From Trueperaceae bacterium (lineage in GTDB: Bacteria; Deinococcota; Deinococci; Deinococcales; Trueperaceae), in contig JASBUK010000132.1 in NCBI GenBank assembly GCA_030147925.1, positions 1-43,461 on the forward strand: a stretch of 43,461 nucleotides of DNA, in the 5' to 3' direction. The notes beneath the pieces are model-generated. The model ran no database searches. It saw only the letters and a program-made list of their open reading frames with translations, and was not told where the DNA came from. A program made the position numbers and the translations under genes. Positions 7,482 to 16,338 of the stretch are shown here, piece by piece (position 1 is the stretch's first letter; each line of letters opens with the position of its first letter).

Positions 7482-10010
7482 ATGACCTTAAAGGGCGAAG
7501 GCAAAGGCCCACTCCCTCCCCTGCTGCTGCAATATGTCGAATTAAGAGAAAAGTATCCGGATTATCTGCTGCTTTTCCAGGTGGGTGACTTTTACGAGTG
7601 TTTTGGCGAAGACGCCGAAAAACTGGCTCGAGCCTTAGGGCTTATTCTGACTCACAAAAGCAGCAAGGATTTCGACACACCCATGGCAGGCGTGCCCTTG
7701 CGCAGCGCCGATACCTATATCGAAAAGCTATTAAAACAAGGTGTCCGTGTGGCGGTTGCCGACCAGATTGAAGACCCTGCTGCCGCTGACGGCCTGGTCA
7801 AGCGCGACATCACCCAACTCATTACTCCGGGCACTGTCACCGATGAAAAGCTTCTGCGTGCCGATGCCAATTATCTTGCGGCAGTAGCTACCGGTGACGG
7901 CTACGGCCTGGCTCTAGTTGACCTGTCAACCGGTGAATTTCGTGGCACTCAGCTCTACTCCAAAAACAGTCTCTATGATGAGTTGCAGCGCTACCGCCCA
8001 GCCGAACTGCTGCTGGCACCGGAACTCTATGCCCAAGAAAACTTAAGAGAAAATTTCAGCAAGCGCTTTCCCGTCATGCTGAGTCAAGGTCGTTTTGACA
8101 GCGAGGCCGCCAAGCAGACGCTCCTAGTGCAGTTTGGCAAATTGCCTGTCGGCCTAAGCCAACAAGCACTGCTTAGGGCCGCCGGTGCGGTGCTCTCTTA
8201 TGCCCTCGAAACCCAACAGGGCAAGCTCCCACAAGTAGCTCGCTTTGTCCCCTATGATCCTGGCGCTTATATGCAGCTTGACGAGATTGCTTTGTCAACG
8301 CTTGAGGTGTTTTCCGCGGCTATGACCGGCGAAGATGGCCGCACCCTGTTTAGTGTGCTGAACCAAACCCGCACCGCCCCGGGCAGGCGTTTGTTAAAGG
8401 CCTGGCTGCGCCATCCCTTGCTGGATAAAACGCTCATCGAGCATCGTTTAGATGCCATAGAAGCGCTTATGCACGATAGCGTGCTCAGGGCTGAGATTCG
8501 CAAAACGCTCTACAAAATCCACGACCTTGAGCGTCTTGCTACCAGACTGGTCACGGGGCACAGCAGCGCACGTGATTTAAGCGCTTTAGCTCGCAGCCTT
8601 AGCCTCATCCCCGAATTGCGGGGCTTATTAGCCAAACGCCCCGAGCTGGCCCTGCAAACGCTGGCCGAACGAGCCCATGATTTGAGCGCCGCCCAATCCC
8701 GCATAGAAGCGGCACTCGTTAGCGACCCTCCACTAAAAATCACCGTCGGCGGCCTGATTCAAAACGGCTTTGACAGCGAACTCGACAAGCTGCGTGCCAT
8801 TGCCGAGGCGGGGCGTAGCTGGATTGCAGAACTGGAAAAAAGGGAGCGCCAAAACACCGCCATCCCTACCTTAAAAATCGGTTTTAACGGCGTCTTGGGC
8901 TATTATTTTGAAGTCACCCGGCCCTATTATCAGCAAGTACCCGAAAGCCTCCGCACTGTACAAACTCTCAAAGACCGCCAACGTTATACCCGCAGCGATC
9001 TACGTGAAAAGGAGCGCGAAATCCTGCGAGCCGAAGACGCTGCAAAAAAACGTGAGTACATTGTCTTTGACGAGCTTAGGGCCAACCTTCTGCCCTATGC
9101 CGATCAACTGCGCGAACTCAGCGCTGTGCTAGCAGAAATCGATGTCTACGCCAGCTTAGCCGAGGTAGCCACGCTAAGGCATTATTGCCGCCCGCAATTT
9201 GCCGAGGACGGCAGCTTGCGTATTCAAGCTGGGCGTCACCCTGTAGTCGAGGGCTATAATTCCTTTATCCCTAATGATCTACAGATGTCTGCACAAGAAC
9301 AACTTATCGTCTTAACCGGGCCAAACATGAGCGGCAAGTCAACCTTTCTGCGGCAAAACGCCCTCATTGCACTGCTGGCGCAAATTGGTTCTTTTGTACC
9401 GGCGGAGCAAGCGGTACTGCCTTTGCTCGAGCGCATCTATACCCGCATTGGCGCCTCAGACGATATTGCCGGTGGGCGTAGCACCTTCATGGTAGAAATG
9501 GACGAATTATCCCGCATTTTGCAACAGGCCAGTCCGCGTAGCCTGGTACTGCTTGACGAAATTGGCCGGGGAACCAGCACCTATGATGGTCTGGCGCTAG
9601 CCTGGGCTGCTTCGGAATATCTGCATGATCGCGTGAAGGCCTATACCCTGTTTGCCACGCATTATTTTGAACTCACCGGCTTAGCAGGCAAACTGCCGGA
9701 GGCCCGTAATTATCACGTTGCCGCCAAAGAGGAGGCCGGGGGGCTTATCTTTTATCATCAGGTGCTCCCCGGCCCGGCCAGTAAAGCCTATGGGCTCGAG
9801 GTCGCCAAACTTGCCGGGCTGCCAGCCGCAGTTTTAGAGCGGGCTCGAGCCGTCCTTGCCGGATTGGAATCAAATAACGGCAACAGCGCCAAGGAAATCA
9901 TGGAAGAATTGCTTGGCAAAGATTTGAGCCGCTTATCGCCATTAGAGGCCTTAACGCTCTTGCACCGTCTACAAGAAAAAGCCCGAGGGCTCGTTTTAGA
10001 TGACAGCTAG
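7482..10010 (+). CDS. mutS: DNA mismatch repair protein MutS
   Basis: The 842-residue protein recognises mismatches and small loops and recruits MutL. The N-terminal mismatch-binding motif is DFYECFGEDA, with Phe37 and Glu39 as the intercalating and contacting residues. The ATPase domain has Walker A GPNMSGKST near residue 613, ST loop GGRSTFMVEM and Walker B LVLLDEIGRGTSTYDG near residue 689. The signature ATHYFELTGL and a helix-turn-helix tail (ASKAYGLEVAKLAGLPAAVL) complete a MutS1-type protein. mutL follows after 46 bp on the same strand. Three GCTCGAGC octamers lie inside the gene. Confidence 0.98.
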   Translation: MTLKGEGKGPLPPLLLQYVELREKYPDYLLLFQVGDFYECFGEDAEKLARALGLILTHKSSKDFDTPMAGVPLRSADTYIEKLLKQGVRVAVADQIEDPAAADGLVKRDITQLITPGTVTDEKLLRADANYLAAVATGDGYGLALVDLSTGEFRGTQLYSKNSLYDELQRYRPAELLLAPELYAQENLRENFSKRFPVMLSQGRFDSEAAKQTLLVQFGKLPVGLSQQALLRAAGAVLSYALETQQGKLPQVARFVPYDPGAYMQLDEIALSTLEVFSAAMTGEDGRTLFSVLNQTRTAPGRRLLKAWLRHPLLDKTLIEHRLDAIEALMHDSVLRAEIRKTLYKIHDLERLATRLVTGHSSARDLSALARSLSLIPELRGLLAKRPELALQTLAERAHDLSAAQSRIEAALVSDPPLKITVGGLIQNGFDSELDKLRAIAEAGRSWIAELEKRERQNTAIPTLKIGFNGVLGYYFEVTRPYYQQVPESLRTVQTLKDRQRYTRSDLREKEREILRAEDAAKKREYIVFDELRANLLPYADQLRELSAVLAEIDVYASLAEVATLRHYCRPQFAEDGSLRIQAGRHPVVEGYNSFIPNDLQMSAQEQLIVLTGPNMSGKSTFLRQNALIALLAQIGSFVPAEQAVLPLLERIYTRIGASDDIAGGRSTFMVEMDELSRILQQASPRSLVLLDEIGRGTSTYDGLALAWAASEYLHDRVKAYTLFATHYFELTGLAGKLPEARNYHVAAKEEAGGLIFYHQVLPGPASKAYGLEVAKLAGLPAAVLERARAVLAGLESNNGNSAKEIMEELLGKDLSRLSPLEALTLLHRLQEKARGLVLDDS

Positions 10011-10056
10011 AAGACAAGCCCTTGCGCCGACAGCATAAGCAGGTAGAGCCAATCTT

Positions 10057-11679
10057 ATGATCCGTAAACTCCCAGCAGAACTAATCCGCGAGATTGCCGC
10101 CGGTGAGGTAATCAACGCCCCAGTTGACGTGGTCAAGGAACTCGTTGAAAACGCCCTGGACGCCGGGGCCAGCCGCCTGGAAGTCATTTTGCAAGAGGGT
10201 GGCACAGAGTCAATCACGGTTCGTGATAATGGCGTAGGGATTGCCCGCGAGGACTTAGCCTTAGCCACCGAAGCACACAGCACATCAAAACTGGAGTCCT
10301 TAACGGCAATTAACACCCTGGGCTTTCGCGGCGAAGGGCTGTTTGCCATCCGCAATGCCGCTTTGATACAACTGAGCAGCCGCCCCGCTAAGCAACTTGG
10401 CGGAGCTACACTCCTTGCCGAAGGCGAAGAACTATCTTTGCTCGAGCACCCCGCCCCAACTGGCAGCAGCGTAACGGTCAGCAAGCTCTTTCACCGCCTA
10501 CCGGCTCGCCGCCAAACGCTCGAGCACCCGGCCACAGAAACCAAAAAGATACTGACGCTCTTAAGCCGTTATCTGCTCCATCACCCACAACTGCGACTTA
10601 AACTCGTTATTGACCAAACCGAGCACTGGAATTATGCCGGGGGTAATTTTCAGGAGGCTGTTAAGTTCTTTTGGGGACCGGTCACCGCCAACCGCCTGCT
10701 TAAAATAGAGTCTGAACAGGCTGCCTTTAGGCTATCGGGCTTGCTGTCTCGCCCCGAGCTATGCCGACCGCGCCGCGATAGGCTGCTGCTGGCCGTAAAT
10801 GGCCGCCCGGTCCGCTGGCCCGAAGCACTGCTAAAGGCCCTGTTACAGGCCTACCGGGAACTCTTAGTCAGCGGGCAATATCCTGTGGGCGTGCTCAATC
10901 TCAATCTTGCCGCTAATGAAGTGCTGGTCAATACCGCACCGGATAAAAGCCGGATACGTTTTTTAAACGAAGCCAAGGTCGCTGCTTTTTTACAAGAAGC
11001 AGTGACAAGCATGCTCAGCCAACACCCGCTGGCCCCGGCACTGCCTGGTTTACAAACTGCTGAAGGAGTAGCTCCAGCGCCCCGGCAAAACTTTCCTAAA
11101 ATGCGTTATCTAGGGACATTTCGTGACCTTTATCTACTCGCGGAGGCCGCCGGTCAACTCTGGGTCATCGACCAGCATGCTGCCCACGAACGCATCATTT
11201 ACGAGGAATTGATCAAACGCTGCCGCAGCGAAGCCCCCATAGAACTTAGCGTCCCAGAATTACTAACACTTAGCCCTGAAGAAGCAGCCGGCTATTTAGA
11301 GCGCCGCGAGGAGCTTGCCCTTATCGGACTGGTGCTCGAGCCCTTCGGGAGTGATACCTGGCGGCTGCGCAGCATCCCGGCTTTTTTAGCCGGTCACTCC
11401 GAGCTTTTGCTAGAAGTCGTCAAAGGCTCACTGGGTCGCAACAGCGCCGAAGAAGCCTGGCGCATGGTTCTGGGTAGGCTGGCCTGCTTACCGGCCATTA
11501 AGGCCGGGCACAAGCTGGCAAATACCGAAGCGCAAACGCTCATAAATACCTTGGGGCAATGCGAAACCCCCTGGGCTTGCCCGCACGGACGCCCTACTGC
11601 CCTGGTGCTTAGCGAGCTCGAGCTGGCGCGGCGTTTTGGGCGGCGCGGCATAAGAGCTGTGCAGAATGTCCGGACTTGA
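10057..11679 (+). CDS. mutL: DNA mismatch repair protein MutL, endonuclease type
   Basis: The 540-residue protein has a GHKL ATPase domain: KLPAELIREIAAGEVI, ENALDAGASRLEV, DNGVGIAREDL and GFRGEGLFAI, where the usual GFRGEAL carries Gly for Ala. The C-terminal domain contains DQHAAHERIIYE, matching the DQHA(X)2E(X)4E metal-binding endonuclease motif, and CPHGRP near the end. It is therefore a nicking MutL of the kind found in bacteria lacking MutH. The length matches short Thermus-like MutL with a compact linker. It is probably co-transcribed with mutS. Four GCTCGAGC octamers occur in it. Confidence 0.98.
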   Translation: MIRKLPAELIREIAAGEVINAPVDVVKELVENALDAGASRLEVILQEGGTESITVRDNGVGIAREDLALATEAHSTSKLESLTAINTLGFRGEGLFAIRNAALIQLSSRPAKQLGGATLLAEGEELSLLEHPAPTGSSVTVSKLFHRLPARRQTLEHPATETKKILTLLSRYLLHHPQLRLKLVIDQTEHWNYAGGNFQEAVKFFWGPVTANRLLKIESEQAAFRLSGLLSRPELCRPRRDRLLLAVNGRPVRWPEALLKALLQAYRELLVSGQYPVGVLNLNLAANEVLVNTAPDKSRIRFLNEAKVAAFLQEAVTSMLSQHPLAPALPGLQTAEGVAPAPRQNFPKMRYLGTFRDLYLLAEAAGQLWVIDQHAAHERIIYEELIKRCRSEAPIELSVPELLTLSPEEAAGYLERREELALIGLVLEPFGSDTWRLRSIPAFLAGHSELLLEVVKGSLGRNSAEEAWRMVLGRLACLPAIKAGHKLANTEAQTLINTLGQCETPWACPHGRPTALVLSELELARRFGRRGIRAVQNVRT

Positions 11680-11916
11680 TATTCATAGCTTTTGCATCAA
11701 ACATATCCACAAGCAGAGTTGCCATACCCCCTTGTTTGTTGGCCGCTAGCTCTTAGCTTAGAGTCTGTGAATATGACCAATCCCTATTGTCTGGTTCTTG
11801 CTAACGCTGGAAAACCCCCACTTTCCACTTTTTACTTCCCACTTTTTACTTTCCACTTACTTTCCCTCTCTCCTCACTTTGTAGGAATATTTTCTAAAAA
11901 ACGCTATCAGTTTCTT
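11680..11916. other. Intergenic region with pyrimidine-rich repeat
   Basis: No gene is seen between mutL and the converging DUF72 gene. Positions 11812-11885 are a run of CCCACTTTCCACTTTTTACT-like units (CCCACTTTTTACTTTCCACT again), preceded by GGAAAACCC. This module recurs at 13.28, 21.6-21.75, 25.78 kb and inverted at 3.6 kb. Confidence 0.5.
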
Positions 11917-12714
11917 TTAGTTAATAGGCGCTTCTAAGCCTTGCTCGGCAAAAAGCTCTCTTAGCATCGCCAAATTCTTTAATGCGTGACCCTTGGTGGT
12001 GTTTTGCATCAGCAGATAAAGCTGGCTGATTTGCTCCTGCTGCTCGACAATGCTCAAAACCCAGAGTCTTAGTTCATCGACACTATAAAGATAATCATGT
12101 CGCTCAGCAGCACTCTTACCTTCCCACCACTTTTCTTTGTTGCGTCCGTGCATGCGAATATAGGCAATATCCGAGCTAAGCACCAAACCAGACTTTGGTA
12201 GGCCCTTTAGCGGTGGATAGTCAACACTCACCGCACTAAGCCCAAAGTCTTTAAGCCCTGAGCGCACTTCACTGTTATCCCAGGACCAGTGCCGGAATTC
12301 TATCGCTAAATTTTCCTCGCTAAAACGGCCCGCTAAATCCCGCAGATAAAGGCGATTTTCGGGCGTACGATGAAAAGAATAAGGAAACTGCGCCAAAAAA
12401 GGCCCTAACATGCCTACCTCACGCAGCGGCGCTACCGACTCAAAAAGGCGCTGGTACATCTTTGCATCGGCATCTCTACTGTGCGTCATGGACTGATGAA
12501 GCTTGATGGCAAAACGCAGCCTGGCCTGGCTCTTTTTCACCATGCCAGCAAAGGCTTTGATGCCTGGAATAGCATAAAAAGACGAATTGAGTTCAACAGC
12601 GTTATAGTGCTGCGCGTAAAGCTCGAGCCAGTCCGACTGTTTGGAGTCCTGCGGATAAAGCTGACCCAGCCAGTCTTTGTTGGAATAGCCGCCTGTCCCT
12701 AAATAAAGCTCTAT
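11917..12714 (-). CDS. DUF72 family protein (YecE-like), apparent AUA start
   Basis: The protein has ~265 residues of the DUF72 TIM-barrel-like family, function unknown. Hallmarks are the N-terminal YLGTGGYSNKDWLGQLYP, the block YNAVELNSSFYAIPG, RFAIKLHQSMTH, then LAIEFRHWSW and AYIRMHGRN. The expected N-terminus is complete, but no ATG, GTG or TTG lies in frame between the upstream stop and the first conserved residue. The codon where Met is expected is ATA (12714-12712), 7 nt after a strong AAAGGAG ribosome binding site. Either AUA is used as start or the original ATG has mutated. An internal start near GMVKKSQ (12543) would lose conserved residues and is unlikely to give a working protein. 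Confidence 0.85.
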   Translation of the reverse strand: MELYLGTGGYSNKDWLGQLYPQDSKQSDWLELYAQHYNAVELNSSFYAIPGIKAFAGMVKKSQARLRFAIKLHQSMTHSRDADAKMYQRLFESVAPLREVGMLGPFLAQFPYSFHRTPENRLYLRDLAGRFSEENLAIEFRHWSWDNSEVRSGLKDFGLSAVSVDYPPLKGLPKSGLVLSSDIAYIRMHGRNKEKWWEGKSAAERHDYLYSVDELRLWVLSIVEQQEQISQLYLLMQNTTKGHALKNLAMLRELFAEQGLEAPIN

Positions 12715-12762
12715 AGCCGTGCTCCTTTCTACAAGTCAGCTTATAAAGATAGCAAGGTGTAA

Positions 12763-13185
12763 TTATGCGGCTTCATGCTGATACTCTAAGATGCCAAATG
12801 AACGTGCATCATAGATAAGTCGCAGGGGCCAGTCGATGACCTCCTGCCCTCTGGGTGTTGCCACCAGGGTGCGAAATTTCATGAGGTTACGCCCGGCACC
12901 ACTGATCGTCTCGACATAAGCCGTCATGTCCTCGACTCCCTCAAGCCAGTCCTCGTACTGTTTACGGTCTAAAATCACCAGCTCTTCCCAGGGTTCTAAA
13001 AGCAAATGCGTCTCCACCGCTGCTTCCGCCTTGCCGTCAAAGGTCGAAAAGGCTCGCTGGTAAAGCAGCGCCGCCCCCGGCCCTAAGTTTAAGAGCATGA
13101 GTTTGGCATACCCTAGCGGCTGCGTGCCCTGTTCCAGCTCGCCTAAGAGCACAAGCTGGTGCACTTGCTTTAGCATCCGTCTCAT
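12763..13185 (-). CDS. Conserved hypothetical protein
   Basis: The 140-residue soluble protein has no recognised domain and no signal peptide or membrane segment. Sequence features are an acidic middle (LLLEPWEELVILDRKQYEDW) and the segment GAGRNLMKFRTLVATPRGQE. ATG 13185 is preferred because it follows GGAGGTGG at proper distance; a further 8 residues are open upstream. It may be co-transcribed with the DUF72 gene, as both read on the minus strand 48 bp apart. No function is proposed. Confidence 0.7.
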   Translation of the reverse strand: MRRMLKQVHQLVLLGELEQGTQPLGYAKLMLLNLGPGAALLYQRAFSTFDGKAEAAVETHLLLEPWEELVILDRKQYEDWLEGVEDMTAYVETISGAGRNLMKFRTLVATPRGQEVIDWPLRLIYDARSFGILEYQHEAA

Positions 13186-13209
13186 GACCACCTCCGAAAG
13201 TCTCGCCAA

Positions 13210-13321
13210 CGCTTCACATTCAGTCTAGCGTGTTGAGGAGTTGGTTGGTGGTTCGTAGTGGGTAGTCTGTGGGAAAACCTCTACTTTCCTCTTTTCACTT
13301 TTTACTTGTTTTTGGACAACT
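13210..13321. repeat. G/T-rich plus pyrimidine-rich intergenic repeat
   Basis: GTTGGTTGGTGGTTCGTAGT, GGGTAGTCTGTGGGAAAACC, then CTACTTTCCTCTTTTCACTT. This is the same two-part module seen near 21.56-21.75 and 25.59-25.83 kb. No coding sequence is seen. Confidence 0.55.
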
Positions 13322-13940
13322 TCAACGGTGTTGCCAGTTATCGGGATCATCGGTGTCGCTTGGAGCTAAACCAAGCTTGTCGCCTGCAGTAGTGACACCC
13401 AAACCAAGCACCGTGCGATTGGCATAGGTAAAGTAGCTGATTACCTGATTTATCTCCAGGATTTCGCCGTCGTCAAGACCAGCCTCCCTAAGAGCCTTGA
13501 TCTGTTCTTCTTCTACAGCAGCCGGAGTTTGAGTAAGCAGCTTGGCATAGTGCATGACCGCTAAATCACGCTCTTGAGAATATATCTTCTGGAGTACCGT
13601 TTTCCAAGGCCTGGCGAATGGCCCCAGCCCTAATCTCATCAGTAAGGATGCGCTTCATGCCGTGGTAGTGGTGCTCTACGCAATAATCACAACCGTTTAA
13701 AAGGCTTACGTAGACCCCCGTCGCCTCCAGCAACCATGAAGGCAAGGTATTGCGGGCATGGTGCAAAACGTGCTTATAAAGCGCCATGTGGCCTTCAAGA
13801 GTGTGTGGTCGCAGGCTGTGAACCAACATGATGTTGTCGATGTAGTTCTTTGGCCCTCTGATGCGCTCATAAATTGCTTTGAGTCTGCCACTGGCTTCTT
13901 CAAACGGGATGATGTTAATCCAGCTCCGATACGTTTTCAT
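13322..13940 (-). pseudogene. AhpD-like/carboxymuconolactone decarboxylase family protein, frameshifted
   Basis: The two halves are in different frames. The N-terminal part (13940 to ~13586) contains the AhpD-type redox motif NGCDYCVEHHYHG, where the CxxC cysteines and a nearby His perform peroxide reduction in peroxidase-related members. The C-terminal part (to 13322) continues with SQERDLAVMHYAKLLTQTP and YFTYANRTVLGLGV, typical of the same family. The break falls in an ATATAT tract at 13580-13585. Adding one AT unit restores PEDIYSQERDLAVM and a 206-residue protein, the usual size. This could be a real slippage mutation or a sequencing error. Confidence 0.8.
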
Positions 13941-13974
13941 AAGTCAAGTATCGCTCATCAAGCCGCAAATGCAT

Positions 13975-14931
13975 TTAGTTATAGCGCATACGCATAACAA
14001 TATCCTGGGGATAGTTCCCAAAACCACGACCAAAAAGATTCATTCCCCCAACATTAGCAGCATTTGGCCGAACCCCAATTCGCATGGAAATAAATTCACT
14101 ATTTTCAATTTTTAGATCCTTTAGTTTTACTTCCGAGATCTTGAGTCCATCTATGAAGCTACCTTCACTATTAATCCGCCACTCTTTTAGCAGACCATAC
14201 TGCGTGTTGCGCGTATCCCACCATTGTGGCGTCAGGACACCGCGTTGTCCACCAAAGTCTGCTGGACTCGTCCAGATACCCACCTCAATACCATTAACCC
14301 ACAGCGTGATATCTGAAGGCCAGTCGGGATGATGCATGGGCGCCTCTGAACAAATTTCCATGCTAAACCAAAGGCTGTTTGGCATCATTTTTGGCGGCAA
14401 ACGATTGGGAAAGCGATATTCAACATAGCCGTGATGGAGCCATAAAAGCTGCGCTTCGCTGTGTTCTGGTTCATAAAAGGTCCGTGGGTCGTCGACTAGG
14501 CCAATGATGCTATCAGCGCTAAGCAAACCACAGGTGGGTGTCACCTGAAAATCAACGTAACCACCTATCGGCATCGACACCGTCACGATCTTCTGCATAG
14601 GGAGCTTATCAGCGGTCGGCAACTCGATAACAACCGTGTCATAAACGCGCTGGCATACTTTTTGCAAACCGCGCTCACCAGGTTTTAGTTCTGCGCGCAG
14701 CAAGCCAGCCTCTTCCAATACATTGATGTGCAATGTTGCAGTTGATAGAGGAATTTTCAAGGCTTCAGCAATCTCACTAACGTTGAGCAAGCGATTGCTA
14801 AGCAGTTCCAGGATACGCAAGCGGGGCTCGGAAGCAAGAGCTTTAAGTACCACTTTTGTCTGCGGCGTAATAGCATCAATTTTTAAACTAAACCCCCGAA
14901 CATCTGATATCTCTGTCAAGTTTTTCTCCAT
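13975..14931 (-). CDS. ArsR-type winged-helix regulator of the adjacent sugar locus
   Basis: The protein has ~318 residues. An N-terminal ArsR-like winged helix (residues ~20-95: LKALASEPRLRILELLSN, VSEIAEALKIPLSTATLHIN, VLEEAGLLRAEL) is fused to a ~210-residue all-beta-looking domain rich in Trp, Phe and Gly (TLWVNGIEVGIWTSPADFGG, RGVLTPQWWDTRNTQYGLLK) that may bind a ligand. It is transcribed divergently from the ABC permease and GH2 genes, so local control of that locus is likely. ATG 14931 follows GGTGGA; GTG 14943 is an in-frame alternative. The nature of the effector, possibly a glycoside, is inferred from neighbours only. Confidence 0.75.
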   Translation of the reverse strand: MEKNLTEISDVRGFSLKIDAITPQTKVVLKALASEPRLRILELLSNRLLNVSEIAEALKIPLSTATLHINVLEEAGLLRAELKPGERGLQKVCQRVYDTVVIELPTADKLPMQKIVTVSMPIGGYVDFQVTPTCGLLSADSIIGLVDDPRTFYEPEHSEAQLLWLHHGYVEYRFPNRLPPKMMPNSLWFSMEICSEAPMHHPDWPSDITLWVNGIEVGIWTSPADFGGQRGVLTPQWWDTRNTQYGLLKEWRINSEGSFIDGLKISEVKLKDLKIENSEFISMRIGVRPNAANVGGMNLFGRGFGNYPQDIVMRMRYN

Positions 14932-14943
14932 AACAACATCCAC

Positions 14944-15181
14944 CAGCCTATTTTCAATTTATCTTACAGAATAACTTGAACCATTAGTTTTTGTTGCAAG
15001 CCAAGATCGCTTCTGAAAAAGCCTCTCTATTGCTTGGTCTGCATCTAAACTTAAAAACACAACCATCGGCTGATTCTTGACAGGTGATGACTTTTGTGTT
15101 AAAACCTGTTATATTACAGGTTTTTATAATTCTTTTCGCATCAGGTTTCCTCCTCAATATTCCACATTTCAGTGAAGAGTG
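14944..15181. promoter_or_regulatory. Divergent promoter region with inverted-repeat operator candidate
   Basis: AAAACCTGT (15101-15109), spacer TATATT and ACAGGTTTT (15116-15124) form a perfect 9-bp inverted repeat. A third ACAGGT half-site is at 15080-15085, overlapping a TTGACA (15077-15082) that could pair with TTAAAA (15099-15104) as a weak promoter. This is the natural binding site for the divergent ArsR-type regulator. The T-rich sequence after the repeat means a terminator function is an alternative. Confidence 0.5.
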
Positions 15182-16336
15182 ATGTACATGCAATCCCAAT
15201 CAACACAGAGCAACCGGTCAAGCCACTTTTCTTCTCAATCGTGGCGGCAGAACCTCTGGTTAAAAAACAGGGACAGTTTTGAAGGCTATCTGTTCATTGC
15301 CCCCTTTCTATTCGTCTATATCATCTTTCTGATCTATCCCTTCTTTAAGGGAATATGGATAAGTTTGCACGAATGGAATTTGTTGGCAGTCGCCTTTAAC
15401 CCCGATGCCAAAGAGTTTATCGGCTTACAGAACTACCGTGACATGCTCTGGGGCAGAGGTATGACCTGGGGACTGGATAATCTGCTCGGCTGGCGGCTCT
15501 TGGGTCTAGCTATGCTGGCTCCCATTTGGTGGTCTGTGCAGCGTGGCGCACTAAGGTCAAAGGCGGCTATCTGGCTAAGTCTGAGTATCGTTCTTCTGTT
15601 CGGCGTCATTTTGGGTATTCACCCCGGCGATGATGGTCGCTGGTACGATCGCCGCTTCTGGAGCATCGTCTGGAATACGTTGGCCTTTGTATTACTCACT
15701 GTGCCACTCGTCACCAGTATTGGCCTCGGTCTAGCTATTGCTCTTAATCGGCAAAGCCCCATTATGGCCCTATTCCGCACCATCTTTTTTCTCTCGCAAG
15801 TCCTCTCAGTTACGGTTGTCACTCTCATCTGGCAAATGATCTTTAGCCCCAGCCAGGGCATTATTTCCAACTTGCTGCAAGTTTTTGGGCTCGAGCCCAT
15901 AACCTGGATTACCAACGAACGTCTGGCCATGCCTGCCATCGTCATCGCTACCGTGTGGTGGTCGATGGGCTTCGCTATGGTCGTTTTTTTAGCGGGTCTA
16001 CAGGAAATCCCTACCGAGCGTTATGAGGCAGCCAGACTCGATGGTGCCGGTCCTTGGAGTCTTTTGCGACACATCACCTTACCCGGCATCAGGCGAACGA
16101 CAACGCTGGTGGTAATCCTACAGATCATCCTACACTTCCAGGTTTTTGGCCAGTCGCACTTGATTACCCGCGGAGGCCCTAATGACAGCACCCAGGTTCT
16201 GGTGCGCTATATCTATCAGACGGCCTTCCGCGATTCAGAGTTGGGCTATGCCTCAGGTTTAGCTGTTCTGTTGTTTGTCATTATGCTTATATTTTCCGTC
16301 ATTCAACTAAGGCTTAATCGTGAGGAAGGAGTTTAA
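15182..16336 (+). CDS. Sugar ABC transporter permease (MalF/UgpA type) with extra membrane insert
   Basis: The 384-residue inner-membrane subunit of a carbohydrate importer has the cytoplasmic ATPase-contact (EAA) loop EIPTERYEAARLDGAGPWSL followed by LRHITLPG. Typical MalF/UgpA-like subunits of this kind are about 290-310 residues. Here, between FIGLQNYRDMLWG (residue ~90) and RRFWSIVWNTL (~158), about 65 extra residues encode two additional hydrophobic segments (WRLLGLAMLAPIWWSV and AIWLSLSIVLLFGVILGI). The protein is therefore predicted to have about eight membrane helices instead of six. ATG 15182 is chosen; GTG 15179 and ATG 15188 are also in frame. No ATP-binding subunit is encoded nearby, so a shared ATPase is presumed. 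Confidence 0.9.
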   Translation: MYMQSQSTQSNRSSHFSSQSWRQNLWLKNRDSFEGYLFIAPFLFVYIIFLIYPFFKGIWISLHEWNLLAVAFNPDAKEFIGLQNYRDMLWGRGMTWGLDNLLGWRLLGLAMLAPIWWSVQRGALRSKAAIWLSLSIVLLFGVILGIHPGDDGRWYDRRFWSIVWNTLAFVLLTVPLVTSIGLGLAIALNRQSPIMALFRTIFFLSQVLSVTVVTLIWQMIFSPSQGIISNLLQVFGLEPITWITNERLAMPAIVIATVWWSMGFAMVVFLAGLQEIPTERYEAARLDGAGPWSLLRHITLPGIRRTTTLVVILQIILHFQVFGQSHLITRGGPNDSTQVLVRYIYQTAFRDSELGYASGLAVLLFVIMLIFSVIQLRLNREEGV

Positions 16337-16338
16337 CC

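Noticed and set aside
14984..15199. 71-codon minus-strand frame in the divergent promoter region
   Set aside because: It overlaps the promoter and operator region and the start of the permease gene, with no protein features.
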